From Chitinophagaceae bacterium (GTDB lineage: Bacteria; Bacteroidota; Bacteroidia; Chitinophagales; Chitinophagaceae), in contig JADKKJ010000011.1 of the NCBI GenBank assembly GCA_016720565.1, forward strand, positions 372,001 to 436,000: DNA of 64,000 bases, written 5' to 3'. The translations under genes were made by a program, and so were the position numbers. The notes under the pieces were generated by a model, which was not told where the DNA came from, searched no databases, and was given only the letters and a program-made list of their open reading frames with translations. Shown piece after piece: positions 1 through 9,339 of the stretch. Every line of letters starts with the position of its first letter. Position 1 is the first letter of the stretch.

Positions 1-9
1 TCGCTTCAT

Positions 10-17
10 TACTTTTG
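10..17 (+). promoter_or_regulatory. Predicted -7 box for carB
   Basis: TACTTTTG matches the Bacteroidota sigma-A -7 consensus TAnnTTTG exactly. The matching -33 TTG would lie outside the window. It would give carB a leader of about 65 nt, which contains the inverted repeat GCAGGA-T-TCCTGC at 61-73 just before the start. Confidence 0.5.
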
Positions 18-86
18 CGCGGTTTGCCCCTTATATAAAAATGCAATAATTTCTTAAAAAGCAGGATTCCTGCAACTCTATAAAAA

Positions 87-2912
87 ATGCCAAAAGATCA
101 ATCGATCAAATCAGTGCTGATCATCGGTTCCGGACCAATTATCATCGGACAGGCCTGCGAATTCGACTATTCCGGAACACAGGCGGCCCGCAGTCTTCGC
201 GAAGAAGGGATCAGGGTCATTTTGATCAATAGTAACCCGGCTACCATCATGACCGACCCTATGATGGCTGACAGGGTTTACCTGCTACCCCTGACCGTTG
301 AAAGCATTGAAACCATTCTTCAGGAAAACCAGATCGACGCAGTTCTTCCAACCATGGGAGGACAAACAGCATTGAACCTGGCCAAAGAAGCTGAAGACCT
401 CGGTATCTGGAAGCAATATAATGTGAGGTTGATCGGGGTGGATATCAAAGCCATTGAAAAAGCGGAAGACCGCGAAAAATTCAGGCAGTGGATGATACAG
501 CTGGGGGTGAAGGTGGCACAGGCAAGAACGGCTAACTCCTTCCTTGAAGGAAAAGAATTCGCGCAGGAGATCGGTTTTCCATTGGTGATCCGCCCCTCCT
601 TCACCTTAGGTGGCACAGGTGGCGGGTTCGTACATGGCAAAGAAGATCTGGATGAGGCCCTGAACCGGGGCCTGCAGGCCTCCCCTATACATGAAGTACT
701 GGTTGAAAAAGCAGTACTGGGCTGGAAAGAATTTGAGCTGGAACTTTTAAGGGATAATGCTGACAATGTTTGTATCATTTGTACCGTGGAGAATTTTGAT
801 CCCATGGGTGTACATACCGGCGACTCGATTACAGTTGCCCCGGCCATGACCCTCAGCGATACCGCAATGCAATTAATGCGGAACACGGCGATACGTATGA
901 TGCGCGACCTGGGTAATTTCTCAGGTGGTTGTAATGTGCAGTTCGCATTGAATCCCGATAATGAAGAGATCATCGCTATTGAGATAAATCCAAGGGTGAG
1001 CCGTTCTTCTGCCCTGGCAAGTAAGGCAACCGGTTATCCTATCGCTAAAATAGCCGCTAAACTGGCCATAGGTTATAACCTGGATGAACTGGAAAACCAG
1101 ATCACCAAAACCACCTCCGCCTATTTTGAACCAGCCCTGGATTATGTGATCGTAAAGATCCCACGCTGGAATTTTGATAAATTCAAAGGAGCAGATGATA
1201 CGCTTGGATTGCAGATGAAAAGTGTGGGTGAAGTAATGGCCATTGGAAGAAGTTTTACCGAGGCCATCCAAAAAGCCTGTCAGAGTTTGGAGAATAATGC
1301 CATCGGCCTGGGTTATTATGGCAAAAGCCTGATGCATGCCGATGAATTACTGGAATATATTAAGACGCCGAAATGGGATCGTATTTTCCGGATCAAAGAC
1401 GCCCTGATGGCGGGCATTTCGGTGGGCACCATTTCAAAGGCCACCAATGGCATCGATCGATGGTTCCTATACGAGATCCAGAAGATCTGCCAGCTGGAAA
1501 AAGAGATCGCTAAATATGACCTTGCCGATCTTCCACCGGCCCTTCTTCGCGAAGCCAAAGTAAATGGGTTCAGCGATGAACAGATCAGTCGGATACTGGA
1601 ACATGGCGATGAAGAAGATGTTTACCGCAAAAGAAAAGAGCTGGGTATAAAACGAGTGTATAAAATGGTGGATACCTGCAGCGCAGAGTTTGAAGCCAAG
1701 ACCCCTTATTTTTATTCCACTTTTGAAGAAGGCAACCAAAATGAAAGCAAAGTAAGCGATAAGAAGAAGATCATTGTTCTGGGCAGCGGACCTAACCGTA
1801 TCGGCCAGGGTATTGAATTCGATTATTGCTGCGTGCATGGTTTGCTGGCCATCAAAGAATGCGGGTACGAATCCATCATGGTGAACTGCAACCCTGAAAC
1901 CGTTTCTACCGATTTCGACATGGCCGATAAACTTTATTTCGAACCGGTTTATTGGGAACACCTTCGCGAGATCGTAGAACATGAGAAACCATATGGGGTG
2001 ATCGTGCAGTTGGGCGGACAAACAGCATTAAAACTGGCAGAGAAACTCGATAAGATGGGTGTTCGCATCATAGGTACCAGCTTCGATAGCCTGGATATCG
2101 CTGAAGACCGCGGCCGATTCTCTGATATGCTGAAAGAATTGGGGATCCCCTATCCGGAATATGGTACGGCCTGGTCGGTGGATGAGGCCATCGTAGTCGC
2201 AAATAAAGTAGGTTACCCGGTACTGGTGAGGCCTTCATATGTACTCGGCGGACAAAGAATGCGGATCGTGCTAAATGATGATGAAGTTGAAAATGCCGTG
2301 GTTAGTTTGCTCAAACATATTCCAGGTAATAAGATCCTGATCGACCATTTCCTGGATCGCTGCCAGGAAGCCGAGATCGATGCCATTTGCGATGGAGAAA
2401 AATTCCATGTAATGGGCATCATGGAACATATTGAACCGGCAGGCATACATAGTGGAGACAGCAATGCGGTGTTACCTGCATTTAACCTGACACCCCTGGA
2501 ATTACAGGATATGGTGGACTATGCGAAAAAAATAGCCCTGGCCCTGAAAGTAAAAGGACTCATCAATATACAGTTTGCGATAAAAGATGGTAAAGTATTT
2601 GTGATCGAAGCAAACCCCCGCGCTTCCCGCACAACTCCATTCATCGCCAAAGCCTATGGCAAACCTTACCTGAATTATGCTACCAAGGTGATGCTGGGTG
2701 AAATAAAAGTGAGTGATATTCCGGAAGAGAAATTCCTCGATGGCTTCGCCATTAAAGAACCTGTATTCAGTTTCAATAAATTTCCGGGCGTGAATAAAGA
2801 ATTGGGGCCAGAAATGAAATCTACCGGGGAAGCTATCCGCTTTATCAAGGACCTGCGCGATCCCTATTTCAGGCAATTGTATAAGGACCGCAGTATGTAC
2901 CTGAGTAAATAG
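87..2912 (+). CDS. carB: Carbamoyl-phosphate synthase large subunit, without MGS domain
   Basis: Makes carbamoyl phosphate from bicarbonate, ATP and ammonia supplied by the CarA glutaminase subunit, for pyrimidine and arginine synthesis. The 941 residues hold the two duplicated halves, each starting with a Rossmann-like pre-ATP-grasp motif (IGSGPIIIGQACEFDYSG near residue 13; LGSGPNRIGQGIEFDY near 568) followed by an ATP-grasp domain. The two ATP-grasp metal-binding stretches EINPRVSRSSALASKATG and EANPRASRTTPFIAKAYG are intact. The E. coli enzyme is about 1073 residues because of a C-terminal MGS-like allosteric domain; here the protein stops just after the GPEMKSTGEA motif. The stop is followed by a clean terminator, so this is a natural length and not a truncation. 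carA is not in the window. Confidence 0.97.
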   Translation: MPKDQSIKSVLIIGSGPIIIGQACEFDYSGTQAARSLREEGIRVILINSNPATIMTDPMMADRVYLLPLTVESIETILQENQIDAVLPTMGGQTALNLAKEAEDLGIWKQYNVRLIGVDIKAIEKAEDREKFRQWMIQLGVKVAQARTANSFLEGKEFAQEIGFPLVIRPSFTLGGTGGGFVHGKEDLDEALNRGLQASPIHEVLVEKAVLGWKEFELELLRDNADNVCIICTVENFDPMGVHTGDSITVAPAMTLSDTAMQLMRNTAIRMMRDLGNFSGGCNVQFALNPDNEEIIAIEINPRVSRSSALASKATGYPIAKIAAKLAIGYNLDELENQITKTTSAYFEPALDYVIVKIPRWNFDKFKGADDTLGLQMKSVGEVMAIGRSFTEAIQKACQSLENNAIGLGYYGKSLMHADELLEYIKTPKWDRIFRIKDALMAGISVGTISKATNGIDRWFLYEIQKICQLEKEIAKYDLADLPPALLREAKVNGFSDEQISRILEHGDEEDVYRKRKELGIKRVYKMVDTCSAEFEAKTPYFYSTFEEGNQNESKVSDKKKIIVLGSGPNRIGQGIEFDYCCVHGLLAIKECGYESIMVNCNPETVSTDFDMADKLYFEPVYWEHLREIVEHEKPYGVIVQLGGQTALKLAEKLDKMGVRIIGTSFDSLDIAEDRGRFSDMLKELGIPYPEYGTAWSVDEAIVVANKVGYPVLVRPSYVLGGQRMRIVLNDDEVENAVVSLLKHIPGNKILIDHFLDRCQEAEIDAICDGEKFHVMGIMEHIEPAGIHSGDSNAVLPAFNLTPLELQDMVDYAKKIALALKVKGLINIQFAIKDGKVFVIEANPRASRTTPFIAKAYGKPYLNYATKVMLGEIKVSDIPEEKFLDGFAIKEPVFSFNKFPGVNKELGPEMKSTGEAIRFIKDLRDPYFRQLYKDRSMYLSK

Positions 2913-2940
2913 ATCCTTTAATACATCTCATTAAAAGTCA

Positions 2941-2966
2941 AAAACCCATCCTAAGATGGGTTTTTT
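2941..2966 (+). terminator. Rho-independent terminator after carB
   Basis: The stem AAAACCCATC / GATGGGTTTT has a CTAA loop and runs into six T residues, 28 bases after the carB stop. The core CCATCCTAAGATGG recurs in the terminator at 53350-53378. Confidence 0.85.
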
Positions 2967-3195
2967 CAGTTTAATGGTTAAGGCTTATGCGGATCCCTCA
3001 GTTGGTTTCGATGCTGATGCAAGCTAAACTTTCGGTACAGGCTATTGAATTATTATTTGCCTATTAATTTGGTTGATCTTATTATATTATTATTATTTAA
3101 ATAATTATTATTCAATTATTTATCTATTTATTGTTGGATTATTTTTTTGCTCTACCTCACGATGATTATCTTTAGTATATAACAATTAGTTTACA
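2967..3195 (+). promoter_or_regulatory. AT-rich intergenic region with predicted promoter
   Basis: From about 3050 to 3190 the sequence is almost only A and T, with ATTATT runs. TTTG at 3146-3149, a 17 nt spacer and TATCTTTA at 3167-3174 form a plausible promoter (TAnnTTTA variant) 21 nt before the TTG start of the next gene. I see no gene in the stretch. Confidence 0.4.
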
Positions 3196-4740
3196 TTGAG
3201 AACCTCTTCCGACTTCCTCTGGCGCCTCGTAAGGTCCATGAGCACTGCAGAGAAATTATACTTTAAAAGGAACCTGGCGCATACAGGCGACAAAGGACAG
3301 TCCATCTATAAAAAGTTATTTGATGCGCTGGCCAGGCAAACCAAATACGATGAAGAATCCTTGTTGAAAAAATTCAGTCCCGCCATCAACGCTAAGAATA
3401 TTTCATTTACCAAACATTACCTGCAAAAACAGATCAGCAATGCCCTGGTACAGCACGATTCAAGGAATTCCGAAGCGCAGCAGATCTTCAACCAGGTACA
3501 GCTGATCCGCATATACCGGCAAAAAGGAATGACGGAAGAGGCGCATGCTTTATGGAAAAGATCCGTAAAGCAGGCCAGGGAACATGAATCTTTTGGTCTA
3601 CTGGGCCTTTTAAAGAATGAATTTGAAAAGATCGTATTGTTCAGCAACCTGCATACAAGGTATGATGATATGCATGATATCTTTCGAAAACGGGTGATCA
3701 CCTATGAAGAATATTCCAGGCTAATGACGCTTCGGGATATGTATACAGAAACTATCCTGCTTAAGCGCAGCGCCCATTTTGATTTTGATGAAAGGATGAG
3801 GAATAAGATCATTGAAATGCTGGATGAGATCAACCTGATCGAAGAAGGGAAATATGGAAACTCATTTTGGTTCAGGCATTATTACCACATGACCAAAGGC
3901 ACCCTGCTTTACCTGCTGAACCATATCGCAGAATCACTGCCTGTATTTCTGGAATGCTGGGACGACTGGAAGAACAATCCTCAATTCATTGCGGAGGATG
4001 GAGAATTTTATATTGAATTGCTGTATATGATCAACTATGCCGGCATATTACAACATAATTATGCCCTGGTGGAATCCATATTCAATGATGAACTCAATGA
4101 CCTTATCGGCGAAGAAAGCCAGCGGGCCAATTTTGAAGTAGTGAAATTCCTGGCCCTGAATAAGATCTTCAATAAAACAGCCAACTATAAAAAAGTTGAA
4201 CAACTAATGGCGACCATGAAGGAAGGAATAAAATTATGGGAACCTGTAATAAATGATGACCTGAATACCACCATTCACGGCTCACTGGGAATTGGCTGTT
4301 TTGTACTTGAACAGTATTCGGAGGCGTTGACCCATTTAAAAAAAGCATCCCGTCTTCTTCGGGTTGGAACGCGGCAGGATCTTGCTGCAACCATCTACAT
4401 ACTTTTATTACTAACTACCTATAGCATGAACAACAGCAAGTTGTTTGATGCCCAATACAGGGAAACCTACGCCTGGTTTTATAAGCACAAGAATAAACAC
4501 GTGTACGAATCCGCTCTTGTAAAATGCCTGCACAGGAGCTTTTACATTCAGGATACAAAAGAAAAACTGGCGGAATACAAAGCCACACTGGATATACTGG
4601 CATCTCAAAGGGAGGATACTGTTCAACAGCAGACCTTCAATATTTTTAATTTTGAAGGCTGGCTGATCAGTCGCATACAACGGACCAGTTATCGCCAGTA
4701 TGTAGAAAGAAAAGTAAAACAGGAAGCGCAACCAGCCTGA
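3196..4740 (+). CDS. Conserved hypothetical protein, helical repeat (TPR-like)
   Basis: A 514-residue protein with no signal peptide or membrane segment, rich in amphipathic helices throughout, as in TPR-like scaffolds. The N-terminus (SSDFLWRLVRSMSTAEKLYFKRN) resembles a family of about 500-residue uncharacterised Bacteroidota proteins that begin with an F-x-L-x-R-x-I-x-S-M/L-x-x-x-EK-x-YFK pattern. The start is TTG at 3196: a stop codon lies in frame three codons upstream (3187-3189), and the next ATG (3238) would remove the conserved beginning. The gene stands alone between the carB terminator and a convergent gene whose stop abuts its own (4740/4741). Function unknown. Confidence 0.75.
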   Translation: MRTSSDFLWRLVRSMSTAEKLYFKRNLAHTGDKGQSIYKKLFDALARQTKYDEESLLKKFSPAINAKNISFTKHYLQKQISNALVQHDSRNSEAQQIFNQVQLIRIYRQKGMTEEAHALWKRSVKQAREHESFGLLGLLKNEFEKIVLFSNLHTRYDDMHDIFRKRVITYEEYSRLMTLRDMYTETILLKRSAHFDFDERMRNKIIEMLDEINLIEEGKYGNSFWFRHYYHMTKGTLLYLLNHIAESLPVFLECWDDWKNNPQFIAEDGEFYIELLYMINYAGILQHNYALVESIFNDELNDLIGEESQRANFEVVKFLALNKIFNKTANYKKVEQLMATMKEGIKLWEPVINDDLNTTIHGSLGIGCFVLEQYSEALTHLKKASRLLRVGTRQDLAATIYILLLLTTYSMNNSKLFDAQYRETYAWFYKHKNKHVYESALVKCLHRSFYIQDTKEKLAEYKATLDILASQREDTVQQQTFNIFNFEGWLISRIQRTSYRQYVERKVKQEAQPA

Positions 4741-7170
4741 TCAATCATCGTCTTTCTTTTCGTTCACTTTTACAAATGCTGCTCTTCTTGGCGCAGGGTA
4801 AGGAACCGCATCACCCTTCAGTCCATGCCATAGCACCAGGTTGAATTCCATATCGGGTATCTCATCCTCTTTGGCAAAATTGAACAGTTCAGATCTTCGC
4901 TGCCATTCATTGATCGCCATACTTTTTTCTTTCAGGTCAATACCTGAAGGTAAGGCTGTAAAACCCGCTGCATTTGGCTGCGACTGGAAACAGCGCCATA
5001 ATGGTTCGGCCGCTGCATCATACTGCGTCATGGGTGGCATTCCCAGTATCAGTTCCATGGTACGTAACATAGAAGAAGTGGAATACATGGTATGGTCTAC
5101 AAAACCTCTTTTTACAAATCCACCGGCCAGGTAAGCAGTGGTGCGATGCGCATCCACATGATCGGCTCCATTCTGCGCATCATCTTCCAGGATAAAGATG
5201 GCAGTCTCATTCCATATCGGTGACTTGCTCAGGTATTCTATGAACATACCAACTGCCAGGTCATTATCCGCCACATGGGCATAAGGAGTGGGGCGGCCTT
5301 TTCTAAGCCCTTCAGTATGGTCATTCCCAAAACGAACAGAATTGAACTGGGGCAGCTGCCCATTGGCCATCAGAGAATCAAAATCCTTTTTCCATTGGCT
5401 AAATCGGGTAGTATCCATTACGTTCATATTAAAGCCAACAAAATCCTTACAAAAATGTCCCGCGAGAATAGGAATATTGGCTTTGCCTTCATCTGCAAAT
5501 TCACCATAGGTACGGAAGGTTACTTTATTCCTGTTGCACTGGTCCCAGATGAACCCGCCTTTATTATTAGCGATCTCTCTTCCCCCTTCTGCTGCATAGG
5601 AACCACCCTTGCCACCATAACGGGTGGGCCAGGTCTTTTCCAGGTAATCATCCGCATAAGCACCCATGGTCCAGTTATGGCCATCTGCACTTACTTCGCC
5701 ATCACAATAAAAATTATCCAGCAGTACAAACTGCCTGGCCAGTTTATGAAGATTAGGTGTTACCCTTTCCCCAAATAATGTTAGTTCGGGGTCTCCATTA
5801 CCTTCTTTCATATCTCCCAATACCTGGTCGTAAGTGCGGTTCTCCTTGATCACATAGAATACATATTTGATCGGAGAGGCTGCGCCCACTTTGGTTGGGA
5901 TAGGATTTCCTGCTTCGCCATTTCCTACGCTTTCTTTCTCCTTGGTATAGGGACTGTTCCGGTATACAAGCTGAGAATAAACGGCCATCCTGGCTGCATT
6001 GGGTACAGGTATGATGCTCATGGTACCTGTGAACAATCCACCAATATGCTGAACACCCACCGGTTTTTTATCGCCGGTCTGGAACTGGTAATTCACTTCC
6101 TCTCTTTTTTTGGTAGGATCAGGACCATAAGGATTGGCCATGGAACTGAATCCTTTTCCATTGGCCACATAAATAATATTATTTAAAACTTTCACACTGG
6201 TAGGATACCAGCCCGTAGGTATGAATCCTTTACTCATGCTATAACCCGGACGGCTCACATCAAAAACTGCCAGGCAGTTATTGTCCGCATTGGCTACATA
6301 AAGTGTTTTTTCATCAGTGGTCAGGGCCAGGGCATTGGCAGTTGATCCACTGGGCGCATCCGGGTACAGCGCCGTATTCAATGTTTCGATCACCCGCAGG
6401 GTCTTTGTGTCGATCACATTCACGGAATTATCATTGGCATTGGCCACAAAAAGATACCGTCCATTCTTTGTCTGGATGATCTCGTTAGGGTTATCACCAA
6501 CCCTTATCTCTGAAGTGAATTTTTCTGTTTCTGTATCAAACAATAATACTTTATCGCATCCCCAGCAGGAGATATATAATCTTTTTTTATCCGGGCTCAG
6601 TATACAGGTATACCCATCTCCTTCCAGCTGGTATCGCCATTTTACTTTTTTGGTGGCCAGGTCAACTACATACAAACTGCTGTTTTCTTTAGTGACTGTA
6701 TATAAAACATTTTTCGCCTCATTGATCTCTATGCCACCCGGCCATATTTTCTCCGGCCATTTTTTACCCAGGGAAATACTATCCGTCAACGACAGTTTAT
6801 TATTTGTTACCGAAAATTTCAGGATCCAGTTATCATTGCCCCCACTGGCGTAAAGCGATTTTCCATCACTGCTGAATTTTAATCCGAACCATGCCTTAGG
6901 CACTACCAGTGAATCAACAATGGCCCCGCTTTTCACATCAAACAGTTCAATGGAATGCACCCCATACCCATTATTGGTAATGGCCATGGTCTTTCCGTTT
7001 GGACTAACCACCATATTCAGGGGCAGGTCACCCAGGGGAAGACTTTTGCCAACCGGGCTGATGCTCCAACCATTGGAAAGTTTTGTTTGCTTATAACTGC
7101 TGAGATCCTGTGTTGCCGCGCCCAGGGAAATACTGAAGGCGAGCAGGGAAAAAATATAGGTTTTCATCAT
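4741..7170 (-). CDS. Bifunctional YncE-like beta-propeller / phosphoesterase family protein
   Basis: An exported two-domain protein of 809 residues. After a signal peptide (MMKTYIFSLLAFSISLGAATQ), residues about 30-400 form a YncE-type beta-propeller with repeats such as GRYLFVANANDNSVNVIDTKT and KTLYVANADNNCLAVFDV. The C-terminal half is a phosphoesterase/alkaline phosphatase superfamily domain (VFYVIKENRTYDQVLGDM, ERVTPNLHKLARQF, FILEDDAQNGADHVDAHRTT with metal-binding D and H residues). This architecture is common in Bacteroidota; the substrate is unknown, a phosphate ester is an inference. The frame stays open to 7269, but that would overlap comEC and spoil the signal peptide, so the ATG-ATG at 7170/7167 is preferred. 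Confidence 0.88.
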   Translation of the reverse strand: MMKTYIFSLLAFSISLGAATQDLSSYKQTKLSNGWSISPVGKSLPLGDLPLNMVVSPNGKTMAITNNGYGVHSIELFDVKSGAIVDSLVVPKAWFGLKFSSDGKSLYASGGNDNWILKFSVTNNKLSLTDSISLGKKWPEKIWPGGIEINEAKNVLYTVTKENSSLYVVDLATKKVKWRYQLEGDGYTCILSPDKKRLYISCWGCDKVLLFDTETEKFTSEIRVGDNPNEIIQTKNGRYLFVANANDNSVNVIDTKTLRVIETLNTALYPDAPSGSTANALALTTDEKTLYVANADNNCLAVFDVSRPGYSMSKGFIPTGWYPTSVKVLNNIIYVANGKGFSSMANPYGPDPTKKREEVNYQFQTGDKKPVGVQHIGGLFTGTMSIIPVPNAARMAVYSQLVYRNSPYTKEKESVGNGEAGNPIPTKVGAASPIKYVFYVIKENRTYDQVLGDMKEGNGDPELTLFGERVTPNLHKLARQFVLLDNFYCDGEVSADGHNWTMGAYADDYLEKTWPTRYGGKGGSYAAEGGREIANNKGGFIWDQCNRNKVTFRTYGEFADEGKANIPILAGHFCKDFVGFNMNVMDTTRFSQWKKDFDSLMANGQLPQFNSVRFGNDHTEGLRKGRPTPYAHVADNDLAVGMFIEYLSKSPIWNETAIFILEDDAQNGADHVDAHRTTAYLAGGFVKRGFVDHTMYSTSSMLRTMELILGMPPMTQYDAAAEPLWRCFQSQPNAAGFTALPSGIDLKEKSMAINEWQRRSELFNFAKEDEIPDMEFNLVLWHGLKGDAVPYPAPRRAAFVKVNEKKDDD

Positions 7171-7267
7171 AGAACAATAGTAAGAATTATTTCTCATTAG
7201 CACCTGAAAGTGGTATTGACCCTGGTCATACTTAATTATATCTTCATATTTCAATGTGTTGAGGATC

Positions 7268-9292
7268 ATGTGGTGGAAGAAAGCTCCTTTTTTCAGGATA
7301 TTGCCCGCATTTATCGGCGGAATTTTTTCAGGCTGGACCCTGGACCTTCCTTATTGGCTATTCTTTCTGCTTCCGGCAATAGGATTTGCGCTTATTTTTT
7401 TGAACTACCGGTCAGTTAGTTTCCGATCCTATTATTTATCATGGCTGGCAGGTGCCGGCATGCAACTGCTTTATTTCAGCCTGGGTGCCTTTCTCTGTTT
7501 TCATCGTGATCCTGTTTCGGATTCCCGTTGGTATGGGCATATCCTGCATAAAAATGACACCGTCCTGCTTAGGATACTTGAAGTTCCCGTGGAGAAGACC
7601 AACTCTTTTCAATCAAGGGCCGAATTGATCTGTACCTGGCAAAATAGAATACCCATGCAGGTGAAAGGGAAGATCCTGGTCTATTTTAAAAAACAGGATG
7701 ACCTGCCTCTGGCCGGAAGCCTGCTATCCATAAACAAGTCCATCGACCCTGTCCGCAATAGCGGGAATCCCGGAGAATTTGACTTCAAAAAATATTGCAA
7801 ACTGCAGGGCATCAGTGGCAGTATTTACCTGGAACAAAAAGACCTGCTTTCAAGATCCGATCTTCCATTATCCTGGTGGGATAGAATAATGCAACGGACA
7901 CAGCTCCTCGTAAGGCATCAATTAATAAAATATATCCCCGGTAAAAAAGAATACGGGTTAGCCGAAGCATTGCTGATCGGTTACCGTGGCGACATTGACA
8001 AAGATCTTTCTTTAGCCTATTCCAATACCGGCACTGTACATATCATTGCCATTTCAGGAATGCACCTGGCCCTTATCTATGCCTTACTCATGTGGCTACT
8101 CCGTTCTTTGCCGGAAAAAGGTAAAATAAAATGGCTCAAGGTTATTACCCTGCTGGCCATTCTTTGGGCTTTTAGTTTTTTATGCGGAGCCCAACCATCT
8201 ATTTTAAGGGCTACCATCAGTTTCAGTTTCGTACTTATTGCAAAAGCCCTGAACAGAAGATCCTCTGCTTTTAATTCACTGGCGGGATCGGCGTTTTTTT
8301 TACTATGCCTGGACCCCTACTATCTATTTGATCCTGGTTTCCAGTTAAGCTTCGCTGCCATTAGCAGCATATTGCTGTTTCACCGTTCTATCCGCCAGTT
8401 ATTTGATACTAAAAACAGGATAATTGGATATGTATACGAACTGGTTTCCATTACCCTGGCAGCTCAGGTACTCACGTTTCCTGTTTCGCTTTATCATTTC
8501 CACCAGTTCCCGGTTTATTTCCTTTTCAGTAACCTGCTGGCGGTTCCGGTTTCAGGTATCATCCTGGTGGCGGAGATCATATTACTGGCAGTTTCACCTG
8601 TTTCATGGCTGGCAGCTTTTTCGGGCCGTATCATTTCAATGCTGATCGGAGTGATGAATGGATGGATCGAAAAGATCGGCAATCTTCCTGGGGCAAGCAT
8701 ACGCGAAATTGAGATCAACGGATGGCAGTTGCTGCTGATCTATTTACTTATTCTTTTTCTCAGCCTGTTCCTGTTCACCCGCTTCAACCATTGGCTTTGG
8801 GGCAGTTTGATCGCACTGATCTTTTTTGCAGCAATAAGAAGTTTTGATATTTACCAGTCAGGAAAACAACAAAGGATCATCGTTTATGATCTGAAGAATA
8901 GTTCGCAGGTTGAATACCAATCCGGCCGCAAAGCCTGGCTGTTCTTTACTGATCCACCCGCTTACCTATCCAAACTGAAAAAATCCCGTGATCTCTATAA
9001 TATACACGAATCAGCTTCATTATCTACTGACCATTCTTATCTGCTTCATGGCAAACAGGTACTGATCAGCAGCCAATTTCTGATCGGCGAGGAGAATATG
9101 CCCGATCTGCTCATACTTCATGGAAAAGCGAAACTTCGGGCTGAAAATAACGTTTCAATTTCGAAGGGGATGCTGGTAGTGGATAATACGGTTCCCTTCT
9201 CTGCTACCGAAAAGATCGAACGTCTTTGCGATTCTCTCCATATACCTGCTCATGTGGTCAGGAAAAAAGGGGCTTTTATCATTGACCTTTGA
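7268..9292 (+). CDS. comEC: ComEC/Rec2 family competence protein
   Basis: Predicted inner-membrane channel for single-stranded DNA during uptake. The 674-residue protein begins with membrane segments and a DUF4131-like OB region, followed by the Competence domain with the family signature around HIIAISGMHLALIY and many transmembrane helices (about residues 215-520). The C-terminal region (about 530-674) occupies the position of the metallo-beta-lactamase-like domain but has no HxHxDH motif, so the nuclease-like site appears to be lost. ATG at 7268 (MWWKKAPFFRILPAF) fits the family start; GTG 7256 is an upstream alternative. It is divergent from the YncE-like gene with a spacing of about 100 bases. 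comF lies at 36 kb. Confidence 0.9.
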   Translation: MWWKKAPFFRILPAFIGGIFSGWTLDLPYWLFFLLPAIGFALIFLNYRSVSFRSYYLSWLAGAGMQLLYFSLGAFLCFHRDPVSDSRWYGHILHKNDTVLLRILEVPVEKTNSFQSRAELICTWQNRIPMQVKGKILVYFKKQDDLPLAGSLLSINKSIDPVRNSGNPGEFDFKKYCKLQGISGSIYLEQKDLLSRSDLPLSWWDRIMQRTQLLVRHQLIKYIPGKKEYGLAEALLIGYRGDIDKDLSLAYSNTGTVHIIAISGMHLALIYALLMWLLRSLPEKGKIKWLKVITLLAILWAFSFLCGAQPSILRATISFSFVLIAKALNRRSSAFNSLAGSAFFLLCLDPYYLFDPGFQLSFAAISSILLFHRSIRQLFDTKNRIIGYVYELVSITLAAQVLTFPVSLYHFHQFPVYFLFSNLLAVPVSGIILVAEIILLAVSPVSWLAAFSGRIISMLIGVMNGWIEKIGNLPGASIREIEINGWQLLLIYLLILFLSLFLFTRFNHWLWGSLIALIFFAAIRSFDIYQSGKQQRIIVYDLKNSSQVEYQSGRKAWLFFTDPPAYLSKLKKSRDLYNIHESASLSTDHSYLLHGKQVLISSQFLIGEENMPDLLILHGKAKLRAENNVSISKGMLVVDNTVPFSATEKIERLCDSLHIPAHVVRKKGAFIIDL

Positions 9293-9297
9293 AATCA

Positions 9298-9305
9298 TAA
9301 CTTTG
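9298..9305 (+). promoter_or_regulatory. Predicted -7 box for purH
   Basis: TAACTTTG, an exact TAnnTTTG match, lies 34 nt before the purH ATG and just after the comEC stop. No convincing -33 TTTG at the usual 19 nt spacing was seen. Confidence 0.5.
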
Positions 9306-9339
9306 CAGCTTTCTAACCCGCTTTCAATTAACCATTACC

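Noticed and set aside
1467..2021. Long open frames on the minus strand inside carB and other genes
   Set aside because: They lie antisense to strongly conserved genes, show no family motifs, and have the composition expected of mirror frames.
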